Below are positions 20,645-32,897 of a stretch of 64,000 nucleotides of DNA, piece after piece. Each line of letters opens with the position of its first letter. Within the stretch, counting starts at the first letter, position 1. The notes under the pieces were generated by a model. That model saw only the letters and a program-made list of their open reading frames with translations, did not search any database and was not told where the DNA came from. The stretch is from Typhlomys cinereus. Its lineage: Eukaryota > Chordata > Mammalia > Rodentia > Platacanthomyidae. A program made the position numbers and the translations under genes. The stretch covers positions 3,600,630 to 3,664,629 of the forward strand of contig JALPQD010000075.1 in NCBI GenBank assembly GCA_023101885.1, in the 5' to 3' direction.

Positions 20645-23250
20645 TTAAGACTTCCATACTAATTGCCATAATGATTATACAAGTTTATTTACCTATCAAT
20701 CTCCCCATATCCTCTCCAGCATGTACCATGAATATTCTTGAACTTAGTCACTCTTTCTAGAGTTAGATGGAATATCAAAGTGGTTTAAATTTGCATTTTT
20801 CTGATAGTTAATGATGGTTAACATTTTTAGAAATATTTATTGGCAATTTTTATTTCTTCTATTGAGAACTCTTGGCTCATTTCATTAGCTCAATTATTGA
20901 TTGTCAGGAAGTTTATTTGGTGTTTAATTTCTGAAGTTCTTTGTATATTTAAAATATCGATTCTCTTTCTGACATATCTTTGGCAAGACTTTCTCTCATT
21001 CAATAGGTTGTCCACTCTATTCCCTTTGCTGTGCAGAAATTTTTTAATGCCATGCATTTCAATCTATTGATTCTATTTTCTGTGCTATTGAAGTTCTTGT
21101 CTGTACTTCTAACTACAATTTATAGTTATCATTTCCTTTAGGACTTTCAACATTTCACATTTGAAATTGAGGCTTTTTAATCCAAGATTTTTTTCATGAA
21201 AGGATGAGATAAAATTCACTGGGTCATGTATGCATCCAATGGATCAAATATATGATCTTCTCAGTATGTTCTTGAAATCCAATGCAAAAATACTCTACTG
21301 AAAATTTTGCCATTTATGTACATCAGGGAAGTTGGTCTGTGGTTTTCTTTTTCAGTTGTGTCTTTGAGTTTTTTTTTTTAATCAGGAAAATACTTTCTTC
21401 ATAGAATGAATTTGGTGGTGTTCCTTCCCTTTTGTGGAATAGTTTGATAGGTGCTGGTATTAAATCTTTCTTAGAAGTTCGACAGAATTCAGGAATAAAT
21501 CTATCTCATCGTGATCTTTTCTTTCTGGGTAGAAAATTTAATTATTTCTTCAATCTCATTGTTTCTTATTGGTATGCTTATTTTATCTTCTTTACTTCAT
21601 TTGAGTAAACCATGTGCACTTTAAATGTATCCAATTCATCTAGGTTGTGTAGCTTTCTGTAATAATAGTTTTTATAATATTCCCTAATGATTCTCTTAAA
21701 CTCAATGACAACTGGTTATAACAAGTTATTTTTCATCTCTAATATCATCTATTTGTGATTTCTCTTTCTTTTTATTACTTTGGCTAGGGATCTGTCAATC
21801 TCATTAACCTTCTAAAGAACAGGTTCTTTTATTCTGTATATCGTGGTTTAGTCTCAGCTTCATTAATTTTTACCCTGATCTTTATTATTTCCTGCCGCCT
21901 ACTGAATTTGAAGTTGACTTCTTATTCCTAGAGCATTAAGATTCATTAAGTTGTTTATTTGAGAGATCCCTGATTTTTGATGTGAACACTTACTCACTTT
22001 TTATTAGAAGTACCTCAGTTGTATCTCTGAGGATCTGGTAGATTGTATCATTTTCATTTCTTTCTTGGAATTCTTAAAATTTCTTCCCTTTTTTTGCAGT
22101 GACATGCTGATCATCTGAAAGAAAATCATTCTGTGTTCTGATCTTCATTCCACTGTGATGTGAAAGAATAAAAGAAATTATTTTGGATTTTCCCACTTTT
22201 TAAGTGTACATTGTGGCCTATTATGTGATGAACTTTGAGAACATTAATTTGCTGATGAATCAAGTTGACTATGGTATAATTTAGCTCTAAAATACCTTTA
22301 ATAATTTTCAGCTTGAAATACCTACTTAAATATGAGCATTATTAAAATCTTTTACTATTATTGTGCCAGTGTGCATGTGATCTTTTATGCCTGTTAGTGT
22401 TTGCTTCATAAAATCAAGAGCCTGAATATTTGATACATAATTGTTTATAGGTATTCAATTTTCTTGGTTAGTTCTCTTTATTGATCCTTGGGAGATATCT
22501 CAGTCTTCAAAGCATTAGTCATGTGGCTTCATTACTTTTCTATGTGTATGTTTGTATTTTTCTTTTAACTTTGTTCTTCATCCCTGAAGTCCATTCTTCT
22601 GCATGATCTGATCTATTGGCAACCCTCTGATACCTTTTTGATTTGGTAAATTCTTTCTTTCATTTCCAGAATTCTCATTTGGTTTGTTGTCAGGGTTTCA
22701 GTCCTTGCTGAATTTATCTTCCATGTGTTTTACATTCTGAGCTCCAATTCACCATTTCACTCTCTTTGGAGACTGTCTTGTCAAGGTCTTGAATTCATTT
22801 CTTTAAAACTCATTCATTTGCTTAATTGGATCTTCCATGTGACATTTGAGCCATTTTTATGAAGGAGAATAATGAATCCTTTCTCAGGCATTTCAGCTAC
22901 TGTTGTGTTTTGTCTTCCATTGCAGGGTATATGGGACACTGGAAATGGTTGCCATTAAGTTGTTATATCACATCCTTTGTGTTTCTTTGTAGTATTTTGT
23001 GCATCTGTTGGAATTGCTATGCCTTCCAATGTAAATTCTTTCTTCTACAGCTGTATTTGGTTCTTTGTTTTGTTTTCTATGGGACCTCTTTGACATAAGT
23101 CTTCACTAAGAGTTGTATTTTCTTAAGCTTTCAGCAGGGAGATGCTAGTTTTGCCTGACTGTGGCAGACCTATTGCATCACAATTGTGTTAATATGTCTC
23201 AAACGCAGCTGAATTAGAGAACTTGTTAGGGAAAGTGTGGCTTATAGATT
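20645..23250 (-). mobile_element. Long decayed LINE-1, antisense
   Basis: The plus strand shows reversed ORF2 landmarks in order from C-terminus toward N-terminus. They include CTGAAGTTCTTTGTATATTT (20,932), CTCATTCAATAGGTTGTCCA (20,995), GTACATCAGGGAAGTTGGTC (21,318), TTTGTGGAATAGTTTGATAG (21,432), TGGCTAGGGATCTGTCAATC (21,782) and an ACTATTATTGTGCCAGTG segment (22,355). The part beyond about 22,560 is less certain and could be the ORF1 or 5' region. Stops and frameshifts interrupt everything, so it is a fossil. Confidence 0.75.
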
Positions 23251-23485
23251 TTTTTTATAACAACAGATATCATTACTAAGTAGTGAAATGGAAAAGAAAA
23301 GGGAAAACAAAGAAAGAATGATACACTGTGAATAAAAAACAAAGGTATAATGGTTGAAAATATGAGGAATAATAGGAGAAATATTTTAGATGTAGGCATG
23401 TAGAAGATATTTTATTATTTGTAAAAAAGTGTGAAGCAATGATGAAGGTCTAGATCCAGGAAATAGAACCAAAAAGATTATTTTT

Positions 23486-23575
23486 GAATGAATAGATAAT
23501 ATATTGATGATAGACAGTAGATAGATAAATAGGTAGTAGATAGATGATGCTAGATAGATAAATAGATTGATGGAA
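23486..23575. repeat. Imperfect (GATA)n microsatellite
   Basis: AGATAGATAAATAGG-type units with interruptions, ending at GATAAATAGATTGATGG. The preceding 230 bases show nothing I recognise. Confidence 0.85.
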
Positions 23576-23920
23576 GAAAGAGAAAGAAATTTGGAGAAAT
23601 ATTAAAATTCAGATTTAGTTTGTACCTGTTTTGCTTTTCTTATTTCCTGTTGTTATGTATTGGAGCAAAAAATATTTGTTCTATGCCCTATTTGAGAACT
23701 GTAACTTACTTGACTTAACAAGCTCAAGGTTAGTAAGAATTTGCTTCAAGATGAATTGCACATTGAATCTCATCCATCTCTCATTCAATTATTATTAACA
23801 TGACACTCTGGGAATCTTTAGTTGACAATAGACTAATTTAAGCATTCTGTGATTCTGAATGAAATAAATTTGTTTTGTATTGGAAACAACATGAGTTTGG
23901 AGGGACATAGATGAAGTACT
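23576..23920. other. AT-rich sequence, nothing recognised
   Basis: No supported feature. Confidence 0.45.
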
Positions 23921-23921
23921 A

Positions 23922-24213
23922 TGATCTGAATGTTGTTACACCCATCCCTCAAATCCATGTCATAACATAATACCCAATTGCTAATTTTAAGAAGTGAGTC
24001 TCTTTACTTCCCTGACTAGTGGAATCAGCGCCCTCCTCAAACAGATTAAATGAACTCATTCACCCTCCTTGATAAGGACACTATCTATGAATAATGGAGG
24101 ACACTTTATCTATGAATAATGGATCTTTCCAGGCACCAAATCTAATAGTGCCTGGACCTTAGACTTCCTTATCTTTAGAACTATGACACATGAGTTTGTG
24201 GAGTTTCTGTTGT

Positions 24214-24249
<36 letters not shown>

Positions 24250-24262
24250 TTTAACAATAATC
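23922..24262 (+). mobile_element. MLT1-like MaLR solo LTR
   Basis: TATGATCTGAATGTTGTTAC, AATCCATGTCATAACATAAT, AAGAAGTGAGTCTCTTTACT, TCCAGGCACCAAATCTAATA, TAGACTTCCTTATCTTTAGA and ACTATGACACATGAG follow the MLT1 consensus from near its start to past the 'ccagaactgtgag' region. A (TG)n run (24,212-24,248) interrupts the 3' end. Confidence 0.65.
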
Positions 24263-24271
24263 AGCCTTCAA

Positions 24272-24500
24272 ACAGAAGGGCATTCTGGTGTTTGTGACAA
24301 CATACATCAACCTGAAGGACATGAGGCTAAGTGAGATAAAGCAAACACAGAGAAAAATACTTACACTTTCATGGGTAATCAAAAATGTAATTCACAGAAG
24401 TAGAGAGTACATTGGCGATTTCCTGGGTGGACAGATATTGATCAAGAAATGTGAAAATTCAATTAGATGAGAAGAACTCAGTTAAAGCAATCTAATGTAA
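24272..24500 (+). mobile_element. Old LINE-1 (L1M-type) 3' fragment
   Basis: ACATACATCAACCTGAAGGA, CTAAGTGAGATAAAGCAAAC, ACAGAGAAAAATACTTACAC, TTCACAGAAGTAGAGAGTAC and ATTGGCGATTTCCTGG match the end of ORF2 and start of the 3' UTR in ancient mammalian LINE-1 elements. Confidence 0.65.
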
Positions 24501-24599
24501 AGACAGCATGGGATATAACATATTTGGATAGTTGTCTATAAGCGTAAATTTGATAATTGAAGGCTTGATCTGGAGCACATTTGTAAAGAATTAGTAGTT

Positions 24600-24945
24600 G
24601 AGCAATTAGTAGTTGCTCTTCCTGAGCAAGCCTGGAGGAAATTGTCTACGTGTGGACAAGACCCAGTCCATGTTGACGGGCCTAGTCCCTTGGTAGGTGA
24701 ATAAGATGGAGGGAGCTGGTAAGGAAGTTGACATTCTTGGGTACACCTAGACAGACATGCAGTCTGTCAACCAAGTATGACCCCCTCCCTCAGCAGTCCT
24801 GTGGGTATATGGGTATGATGTAGCCAGTTCCTTTGACTTCTGGTGTGGTATCAGCTCTTACTGTCAAGCTGGTTAATAAGGAACTACAACCAAGAATTAG
24901 AAGCCCGAATAAAATCATTTGTTTTCCCTTATGTGTCTGACACTA
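24600..24945 (+). mobile_element. GTCAAYYTGACAC-family repeat
   Basis: The middle and end of the family are recognisable: ACAAGACCCAGTCCATGTTG, CTTGGTAGGTGAATAAGATG, CAAGAATTAGAAGCCCGAAT, AAAATCATTTG. The beginning is degraded. Confidence 0.4.
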
Positions 24946-25071
24946 AATTTTTAGGCAATATTTGAGAAATAGGACCCAGAGGCCTAAAAATTTCCACAGT
25001 CTTGCAGACCAACCACCATGGCTTATGTTGCAAAGGTGAAGAGACACATCACCACATGTGTGCATCCATGC

Positions 25072-25072
25072 T

Positions 25073-25120
<48 letters not shown>
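25072..25120. repeat. (CA)n microsatellite
   Basis: About 22 uninterrupted CA units. The 50 bases before it (CACATCACCACATGTGTG) could be the tail of a lost SINE. Confidence 0.95.
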
Positions 25121-25468
25121 GTATTTACATATCACACAAACAAAAGATAATTGAGATTAAGTATTAATTGAATAAATAGAGCACTAATGGACTAATTTAT
25201 AGGTAGATATAGAAAATTCATTTACGGATCATTTAGGATTGAAATCTGAAGCACTGCCATAAATATTTCACAAAATACTTTATTCTCATCCAATCTCTTT
25301 TCATAAAATATACATAGATGGAATGAATGGGAAATAAGAACAAAGGAAAATAAATACACACACAATAATTGTGCCAAACATGGGCATTTGTAGTTAATCT
25401 TTTTGATTATCTGGTTACACAAACACACAGTATGTTCAACCAAATTTTATCGTTTAAGACTAAGAATG
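25121..25468. other. AT-rich sequence, nothing recognised
   Basis: A 73-codon minus frame at 25,222-25,443 has no motif. Confidence 0.45.
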
Positions 25469-26000
25469 TCAGTGACCAGAAATGGGAGACAAATAAGTAA
25501 AATGACATGTTTGAAAAATTACATATACCAGCAACCCACAGAATGGGAGAAAATCTTCACTAACCATATATGTGATAGAGCTCTATTATCCAGAGTGCAC
25601 AAAGAACTTAGAAACTAAACACCAAGGAAAAAATTGGCCCAATTAAAAAATGGGAATTGGAACTTAAAAGAAACTTTACCAAGGAAGAAATTAAAATGTC
25701 TAAAAAATGTCTTAAAAAATGCTCCACATCCTTAGCCATCAGGGAAATGCAAATCAAAACCTCCCTGAGATATCAGCTCACCCCAGTCAGGATGGCAAAA
25801 ATCCACAATACAAACACCACCAAATGCTGGAGAGAGGGGAACTCTGCTACATTGCTGGTGGAAATGCAGGCTCATACAACCATTCTGGCGAGCCGTCTGG
25901 CGATTCTTAAAGAGGTTAAAGATTGAAATGCCATATGACCCTGATATTCCACTTTTGGGAATAACCCCCATACAGCAAAAATTCACCTCAATAGCACAAA

Positions 26001-26006
26001 CACGAC
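26001..26006. repeat. LTR target-site duplication, left copy
   Basis: CACGAC, repeated exactly at 26,527-26,532 immediately beyond the other end of the LTR. Six bases is the usual duplication length for class II (ERVK/IAP-type) integrases. Confidence 0.9.
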
Positions 26007-26526
26007 TGCTGGGAGGATTCTCCCAGGCACACACTGTGACGGCTCCAGGCCGTCGGGCGAGAAAGGCAAATATGCTGCAGGCCTTTTACTCCTACCCAAA
26101 TCCAGGGGCCTCCACATACAGCAGGGAGTCTGTCAAGGTGACACTCCCTCACTCACTCATACACACAGCTCCTGGCTGTAACGACCTGACTGCCGGCACC
26201 TCCGCCTCAGCCCTCCAGAGACTCGGACGGGGAGTTTGTCAAAGCAAAATCTCACTTTATTGGGGGTAACAAATCAGCTTATATAGACCAAGACTCCAAG
26301 TGCGCAAAACACCAGCCAATTACCTTGATGGTCAGTATAGCACATACTCTGCATAGGTCAGACTAAACATATATCTATGTTGGCTCCTATAAGCCAATTA
26401 GGACTCTGTGTAATGTGATCAGGGTTACGCCTAGGACACCAGCTCCCAGTGCCATCTTTGGCCCCATGTGCTAAGCCATGCCCTGCTCACTCCCTCCCAG
26501 ACTGTTATCTCTGGGTGGGCCCAACA
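26007..26526 (-). mobile_element. Solo class II (ERVK-like) LTR, 520 bp, inserted in LINE-1
   Basis: Read on the minus strand, the element starts TGTTGGGCCC (at 26,526) and ends CCTCCCAGCA (at 26,007). This gives the TG...CA ends and a short terminal inverted repeat. A TATATAAG box lies at 26,278-26,285 and an AATAAA signal at 26,256-26,261, about 17 bases downstream, implying a compact R region. A 6-bp exact target duplication flanks it. Removing the LTR and one duplication copy restores LINE-1 ORF2 continuity. No gag, pol or env sequence remains, so the internal region was lost by LTR-LTR recombination. The TGTTGGG start resembles IAP-type rodent elements, but I cannot assign the subfamily. 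Confidence 0.92.
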
Positions 26527-26532
26527 CACGAC
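26527..26532. repeat. LTR target-site duplication, right copy
   Basis: CACGAC, identical to 26,001-26,006. Confidence 0.9.
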
Positions 26533-27585
26533 CATGTTCATAGCAGCACTTTTTGCAATAGCAAAGTCATGGAATCAACCCAAATGTCCAACAGTTGACA
26601 AGTGGATAAGGAAAATGTGGTACATTTATACAATGGAATACTACTCAGCCATCAAAAATGATGAATTAATGCAATTTGCCGGGAAATGGAAGGAATTAGA
26701 AACAATTATACTGAGTGAAGTATCCCAGACACAGAAAATTAAGTGCCATATGTATTCCCTAATAGGTGGATCCTAGTACCAAACCCACTTAGAGACACAC
26801 TCAAAGATAAATCTCTGTAATTCCTACAGTAATTGCAAAGATTATAAACAAGAGAGAAGGGGAAGGAGGGCATCACCAGGATCAAGGAGAATGGGGAATC
26901 ATGCTACAGCAGAGATAATATGCCACTATCGAGGACTGCGAGGGGTGACATCCAATACCCATCAGGATGGAGCCAAGAGCATTGCAGGAGCACCAAAACT
27001 GAAAAAAAAAATCAACAAACCATAATTCAGAACATCAAAGACTCTATATCAACCACCAGGAATCAGGCCTGCCTAATCTCTCCCCATCCTGAAGCTCAGG
27101 GAAATTTGCAGAAGTGGGGGCAGTAAGATTATAAGAGCACAAGGATGGAAGGAGTAATGATATGCAAGATACTCCACACAAGTTAGGACTGAAGCAATCA
27201 TAATAGGACCCTGCATGATCTGCACAATGACCAACATATCAAGCATGGACTAAAGACACTAGGATCCTTAGAAGCAAGAGATTAACACCACAATAGTGTT
27301 CCTATACTTAAGGGGAACACAAGAAAGAGTTCTAGGAAATGCCACTGAGTCCTTACACCTCATCAGAGAAGAGGACCCAGAGGAAAGTTTGACATACACA
27401 TTAAAGGATGCTCCAGGGATGGGGGAAGGGGACACTGAAAGGGAGGGAGGAGGAAGGAAGAGAAAAAGGGGGGAGGGAGCAGGGAGGTTCAGGGAGGGGT
27501 GGAGGGAGGGAAGGGACCGGGGTACCTATTACATTTGTATGAGTGGGAAAAATAAATAAATACATTATTTTTAAAAAAGAATGCA

Positions 27586-30194
27586 TATCAGAAATAAAAT
27601 ACTGCATAGACAAAAAAAAGCATTGTTTATTAAAACAGCTCTATGACCAACAATTTGCTTAGGTTTTTCCTCATATATAAACTTAAGATAATAGAATAAT
27701 TGTGTGGAAAGAATAATTGTGTGGGAGGCATTAACCCAATTTCACATGTTGTTTACTTCCTTTTATTTTAGACTTTATTGTGAACCCACCATAGAAATTG
27801 GAAATTGATATTATGATACCATATGACTGTCCATGTCTTAAATTTCACCTAAGACTTTGATTAGTGCCATTTTTAGTACTAGTGATGAATGATCTGTTCA
27901 TTGTCCAGGCCCAGCCATGGGTTCATTAAGTAGAATGCTTAGGAATTTTTTATTAATTATTCTAGAATGTAAGTTAATAAATAATATCTCCAAACTGTAA
28001 AAAAAATTACATATTCCAGATCTGGCGATAGAAGTTCATGGTTAGATTATGCTACCAATGGCACCAATAGATTGTTTGGGCCTGATATAGTGTGGATATA
28101 GTAGCTACTTTAGGAATTTTATGGAAAGGCATAAATCAGTAATTTCTTGCATGTTTCAGTAAATGTTATTTACAAGGCCTTTTAATGTATCACTCAAACA
28201 ATGGCTGAAATATAAGATGAATTTATTGAATATCATGCTGATTAACTTTAAAGGATTTGAAAGTCATTTATGCAGATAATGATGAAAGCTTTTAGGAACT
28301 GAGATTGCAATGGCATTCTGAGAGACATTGTTGGTTCAACCTTACTCTAAAGCATCTCAATAATCGATCACGATTTCCATGGAGACATCCACTCTACCAC
28401 AGAAAAGCTAAGATATTTATAGGAGAAGCAATCGATGTTAAATAAGTCATTTATAGGAACCTTATACCTCTATAAATTGAAGATATCAATGCTAGTGGAT
28501 TAGTATCAACTGTTTGGTCTTGCTTAATCCTTTTTTGCCACCAGTAATTCACATTTAGCCTCAATTGAAATTAAAATCTACAATTTTTAAATAAAACATT
28601 TGTTGGTTCACTTCAGATTGTGATTTGTATTTCATAAAAGCAATCTTTCAAACAACACAACCAATAAGTCTCATATTTAAATAAGTCCATGGGTCTTATT
28701 CAATACTTATTGCTAGCTTCTTTAAGTTTTTTGCATAATTCTAGATGATTTGGGCTTACTTTTGTTTAGAAAGGCACAATTTTCTACAATGATTTATTTT
28801 AGGTAAGAAAGAAGCTAAAGATGAATTACGAGTGAAAGACAAGCAGGAAGACCTAAGATCTATATCTGGAAGACCATGTGGTGGACGGAGAGAACTGTGG
28901 AAAGAAGAGAACCTTTAAATGTTGCTTTCTGAACCTCTCTCCCTCTCTCTCTCTCTTTGTGTGTGTGTATATATCTATATATCTTCTTTGCCCCCTTTAA
29001 AATAGACAGACATACAGACAGCCAGATGTCATAATATGTAAATAAGCCAAGTTACAATATGTTTCTTTAAGTGGTTCTTTTTAAATATAATTTTCTTTAT
29101 TTTATTCCAGCTCTACATTTGAAAAATATGAGACATTTTAAGAAAAATTACGGTTTGCAGTGCAACTGCCAAATTCGTTACAGCAACAAAACCTTGAGAC
29201 TCAAACTTCCAGGATTCTCTCCAATTCCCAGCACATGCAGGGCAGATTGAACTGTCGCACAGATATTCATAAAATGAATATCATGAAACTTCAAATACAT
29301 GAACTATGTGACAGCACAGCTAGAGTTCACTTTCACTCCATTAACTCTGATTTTCAAGTTTGGCCCCTGAGATAACCCAGCAGAAAGCCTGAAGCCTACG
29401 GGTGAGCATTACTCCTTATATCTTGATAATGAAGATATTCTAAATCATATCTCTCAAGGTATCCATAAAAGAGACAGTTGTGAAGACAAGCAGCTTTAGC
29501 ACTTGCTGCTTTTCTTAACAATTTTTAAATATAACTGCTCAAAAAAAAAATAACAGAGCAAAGTAGGCGGCATTTCACTTCAACACAGTCATGATTCTTG
29601 ACATTTTATCACAGAGAGACTCTGAAACTGGGATAACCATTCTCTGGTAGAAGAATTATGTTCTTTTATGAGACCCTGGAGATAAATTCTCAAGGTTGCC
29701 TAAGATTCCCAAGGTGCTTTGGCAAATGTGTGAGTACACCAATGTTTTCCTCTTAAATCTTTGAAGTACTGGAAAGAAATATGCTTAATGAGGTTCTTTG
29801 TGAGTATGAACAGAAGGCTTAAGAAATACCTCAGCAAAACCATGTATGTTCATGAAATTGTCTTAAAAGAAAAGGTTTCTAAAGAAGCATGTAGCTACAG
29901 AATTTCTTACATCTGCTTTCTTGAGAAAATTGTTTCATGCAGTGCTGACACAGTGATTAAAGACAGAGGGCATTTGATACAACACATTGAAATAACTGAA
30001 CCTGGGACAGAAACATTTTAAAATGCAGGGCAATGTGAACTATGGCATAGACTTAGTTTGAAGGGGAAGAAATGTGATGATTGTGTACAATACTCACTGC
30101 ATTTAAGACTGGAGAGAATCACTACTCCATGATCAAGGCATTCACCTAGAAGAATTCATGAGAGCAGCTACTGAGAGCTGTGCCCTGCTTAATG
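27586..30194. other. Intergenic sequence, nothing recognised
   Basis: 2.6 kb without a supported gene or interspersed repeat, apart from a short compound (CT)n/(TG)n/(TA)n run at 28,937-28,985. Frames at 29,160-29,375 (71 codons) and 29,761-30,021 (86 codons) have no start context or motif that sets them apart from chance. Confidence 0.45.
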
Positions 30195-30400
30195 TTTTGC
30201 TCAGGTTCCTTCTCTAGTTTGGGGAGAATAGGCAGAATTCTTACCTTTGATTCATTTTTCTCTCCTGAAATAAATTGGTTAATAAGTAGTTACATAACTG
30301 TGAAGACTAAATGAGATAAGTTACCATAGCATAGTCGCTGGTGCATAATAAGCATTTTCTAAATGTTGTTTAGCTATCTTAACATCTCAGTTATATTCTA
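30195..30400 (+). mobile_element. MIR SINE
   Basis: GGTTCCTTCTCTAGTTTGGG, TGTGAAGACTAAATGAGATA, AGTCGCTGGTGCATAATAAG and CATTTTCTAAATGTTG follow the 3' half of the mammalian-wide MIR consensus, including its conserved core. Confidence 0.75.
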
Positions 30401-30699
30401 TGCATAGGCATTAACTGAGGATTGGAATCACTGAGGCAATGGAACCAGCCAGGAACCATCAATGCCTTATATAAACTTTGTAAATGGTCTGATATATTTT
30501 GTTTGGCGACTATATTTAGCTCCCAGAAAGTTTTCATTTTCATATTTTGAATTATTCATCAATACATAAAAATGGACTTCGCAAACAAATTTCAACTTTC
30601 TGTTTTCTTTAAAAATGTGAATTATTTAGTAATATTAAGCCTGCCAACCCAAGTGTCACACATCAGGGCCAAGCTAGAATTGGTCTTAAAAATAATCTA
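30401..30699. other. AT-rich sequence, nothing recognised
   Basis: No supported feature. Confidence 0.4.
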
Positions 30700-31090
30700 A
30701 ATTATTTTGTGTTGGGGATGACTAAATGTGCATGGTCATGTGTATGTGTGTGTTAGAAGTCAGCCTCAAATGTGAATGTCTGTGTGTGTGTTGTGTGTGC
30801 ATGTGTGTGTGTGTCTAAGGTCAGGGTCAAATGTACTTCTGCAGAAGTACTTTTCACCTCTTTTCACCTTATTTTGATAATAGTGTCTGTCTTGAGACCC
30901 TGGGCTCACCTACTAGGATTGGCTTTCTGACCAATGAGCCTCATTGTCTTTCTGCCTCCATCTCCCCACCACTAGGATTATAAGTGCTTGCAATCATGCT
31001 TAGCTTCTTACATAGGTGCTCAGGTTCAAACTCATGTCCTCATGCTTTGGGGATAAACACTTTACTGATGAAATTGTCTTTCAGCCTCAG
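30700..31090 (-). mobile_element. B2-class SINE with TG-rich tail, antisense
   Basis: The TG-rich start (30,730-30,815) is followed by CTAAGGTCAGGGTCAAATGT, TTGGCTTTCTGACCAATGAG, CCCACCACTAGGATTATAAG, AGGTGCTCAGGTTCAAACTC and ATGTCCTCATGCTTTGGGGA. A degraded tRNA head ends with TTTCAGCCTC. This is the fullest copy here of the family also seen at 7.6 and 16.6 kb. Confidence 0.75.
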
Positions 31091-31765
31091 AGTTCTTCTT
31101 ATTAGGGTCTTAAATTAGCTACTTTGTACTGTCAAGATTTTCTTACCAGCAGTGAAATCAAATTAACTACATTTTATCCTGGAATTTGTAATATTATGTA
31201 AGAACTAAGTTCCTAAGTAAATAGAGCAATTCTGAAGTTGTGAAATATTTTGTTTTTATTTGGGCAATAAATCAGCTAATTTATATGTATAATTATATGT
31301 TAAAAATTTTATATTAGCGAGCCTGACATGAATAAACATCGATATGTACACACATAGCAAGACAGATGAAGAAATGAATGAGAATAAATATTCAATATTT
31401 ACACATATACCATGACAGATGACTAAATAGATGAAAATTTTCCAGGACAATGGGAGCTTGTTAGACAAAAGAATCCAGTGGAACATGCTCACAAGCACAC
31501 AAGCATATACATTAGTGAACTAAAATGTAAGAATCTTTGGTGAAATCTTTAAAATACAAAATACAAAAAAGCAAGAGATTTAATATTCTACTTAATAGAA
31601 TCCAACTTGACATTACTTTTGGTATTTAAAATCTTTCAACATAAGAAAAAAAGAAAATAGAGAACAGCATTGAGAGCAAAATTTTCAAAATTCTACCCAT
31701 TCTTGAAGTATTTTTATTTTAAAATGACTTGAATATATTCTACTCACACGTCTGGGCATGGTACA
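31091..31765. other. AT-rich sequence, nothing recognised
   Basis: An 80-codon minus frame at 31,256-31,498 has hydrophobic stretches from AT-rich codons. I see no other support. Confidence 0.45.
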
Positions 31766-31970
31766 GATAAATAAGAAATGGTTTGATGAATAGAGAATTT
31801 GCTGAGCAAACCAAACCACCTGTTTTTAATTCCCAAGACCAATATAAAGATGGTAGAAGATTACTGACCCCACCAAGTTGTACGCTGACCTTTATAAGCA
31901 AGCTATATAGTGTGTACACATGTGCACATAGACATCATATAAACACAAATTAATAAATAAAAGATGAAAT
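31766..31970 (+). mobile_element. B2-superfamily SINE, degraded
   Basis: GATGAATAGAGAATTTGCTG (head), TTAATTCCCAAGACCAATAT (B-box region), GCTGACCTTTATAAGCAAGC, and a CA/TG-rich end with AATTAATAAATAAAAGATG. Internal deletions make the subfamily unclear. Confidence 0.5.
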
Positions 31971-32019
31971 TACATTATGAATATAATAAATATGAAAATA
32001 ACTGTTTCACCAAATATTT

Positions 32020-32345
32020 TAATACTTTTTTATTATTTCCGCTCATACAAACTTAATAGATAGACCGTTCCCTCCCTCTCTCCTCCTCCCCCCGAACCCC
32101 CTGCTCCCCCTCCCCTCACCCCTCCCTCCCCATCCCCCAGTGCCTACCCCCCAATTCCCAGAGAGTCCTTTATTGTGTATGCCTGACTCTCCTCTGGGTC
32201 CTCCTCTCCGATGACATACAAGGACCCAGTGGCATTTCCCTGAACCCTTTCCCATGTTCCCCTTAAGCATAGGAACATTACTGTGGCTGTCAATCCCTTG
32301 CCTCCAAGGATCTTGGTGCCTTTAGCATATGCTAATGATTTGCAA
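32020..32345 (-). mobile_element. LINE-1 3' UTR (type A), antisense
   Basis: The reverse of the 27.2-27.58 kb tail: TATTATTTCCGCTCATACAA, the pyrimidine-rich block at 32,070-32,140, CCTCTGGGTCCTCCTCTCCG, ACCCAGTGGCATTTCCCTGA and TTCCCCTTAAGCATAGGAAC. The match to the plus-strand copy's GTTCCTATACTTAAGGGGAA is direct. Confidence 0.85.
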
Positions 32346-32349
32346 GATT

Positions 32350-32880
32350 CTCACCAAATATTTTTAATTATTATTTTATTTTTCTAGTTTTACAAGTATA
32401 TTAAATATATATTCCTGCTTTCCTCTATCATCCCTCCCTCCCGTCCCTTCACCAATCCATCCCACTCTCTTCCACCTTCCTGCCTGTCTGTTTCTGTGGA
32501 GCCCAGGGTTCCCTCTGGCTTGTCTACTCTTGTGAGAGCTTAGGCCTCTGTGGCATATCAAGCTGCCTCTCTTTGGGCTGCCCCACTGAAGGGTCATTTC
32601 CCTTCACTCATCTAGCTTTAGTCCCCAAGGTTTCCACTGTATGTTCTTATTTTTCTTGAGTTCCTGGGTGTTCTATGGGGAAACGTTGGTATGTCACTCA
32701 TTCTGAAGGTCTGGTAAGGAAAAGTCTCACTATAGTGAGTTCCTAGATGCAGTAGTCTTGTCTTGAATGCTTTGTCCAGTGGTGAACCTTCCCATCTTTA
32801 GGTTCTTACAATCTCACCTCCTACGAGGTTCCCAAAACCTTAGGATGGACAGAGATAAGGTTGGTCTGATCCTCTGTTTC
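32350..32880 (-). mobile_element. LINE-1 3' UTR (type B), antisense
   Basis: AGTTTTACAAGTATATTAAA, the pyrimidine-rich block at 32,415-32,490, GGGTTCCCTCTGGCTTGTCT, AAGCTGCCTCTCTTTGGGCT, AAGGTTTCCACTGTATGTTC and CATCTTTAGGTTCTTACAAT. This is the reverse of the element ending near 15,755. It lies directly against the type A fragment. Confidence 0.85.
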
Positions 32881-32897
32881 ACCAAAATGTTGAGGAT

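Larger units (their letters stand above)
25469..27585 (+). mobile_element. 5'-truncated LINE-1 (type A) with ORF2 C-terminus and full 3' UTR
   Basis: The C-terminal part of ORF2 (the reverse-transcriptase/endonuclease protein that copies LINE-1 RNA) can be read in pieces. The first is QQPTEWEKIFTN near 25,530-25,580. Next come CSTSLAIREMQIKTSLRYQL near 25,720, MPYDPDIPLLGITP at 25,928, then FIAALFAIAKSWNQPKCPTV and MWYIYTMEYYSAIKND after the LTR insertion. The stop is at 26,774-26,776. At least two frameshifts and an in-frame stop near 25,616 make it dead. The 3' UTR follows, with a purine-rich block at 27,415-27,515 and an AATAAATAAATACATTATTT tail. A weak 7-base target duplication candidate (AAGAATG) lies at 25,462-25,468 and 27,577-27,583. 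The element is interrupted by the solo LTR at 26,007-26,526. Confidence 0.9.

Noticed and set aside
25657..26776. LINE-1 ORF2 as a live coding region
   Set aside because: Frameshifts, an in-frame stop and a 520-bp LTR insertion interrupt it, and the 5' half is missing.
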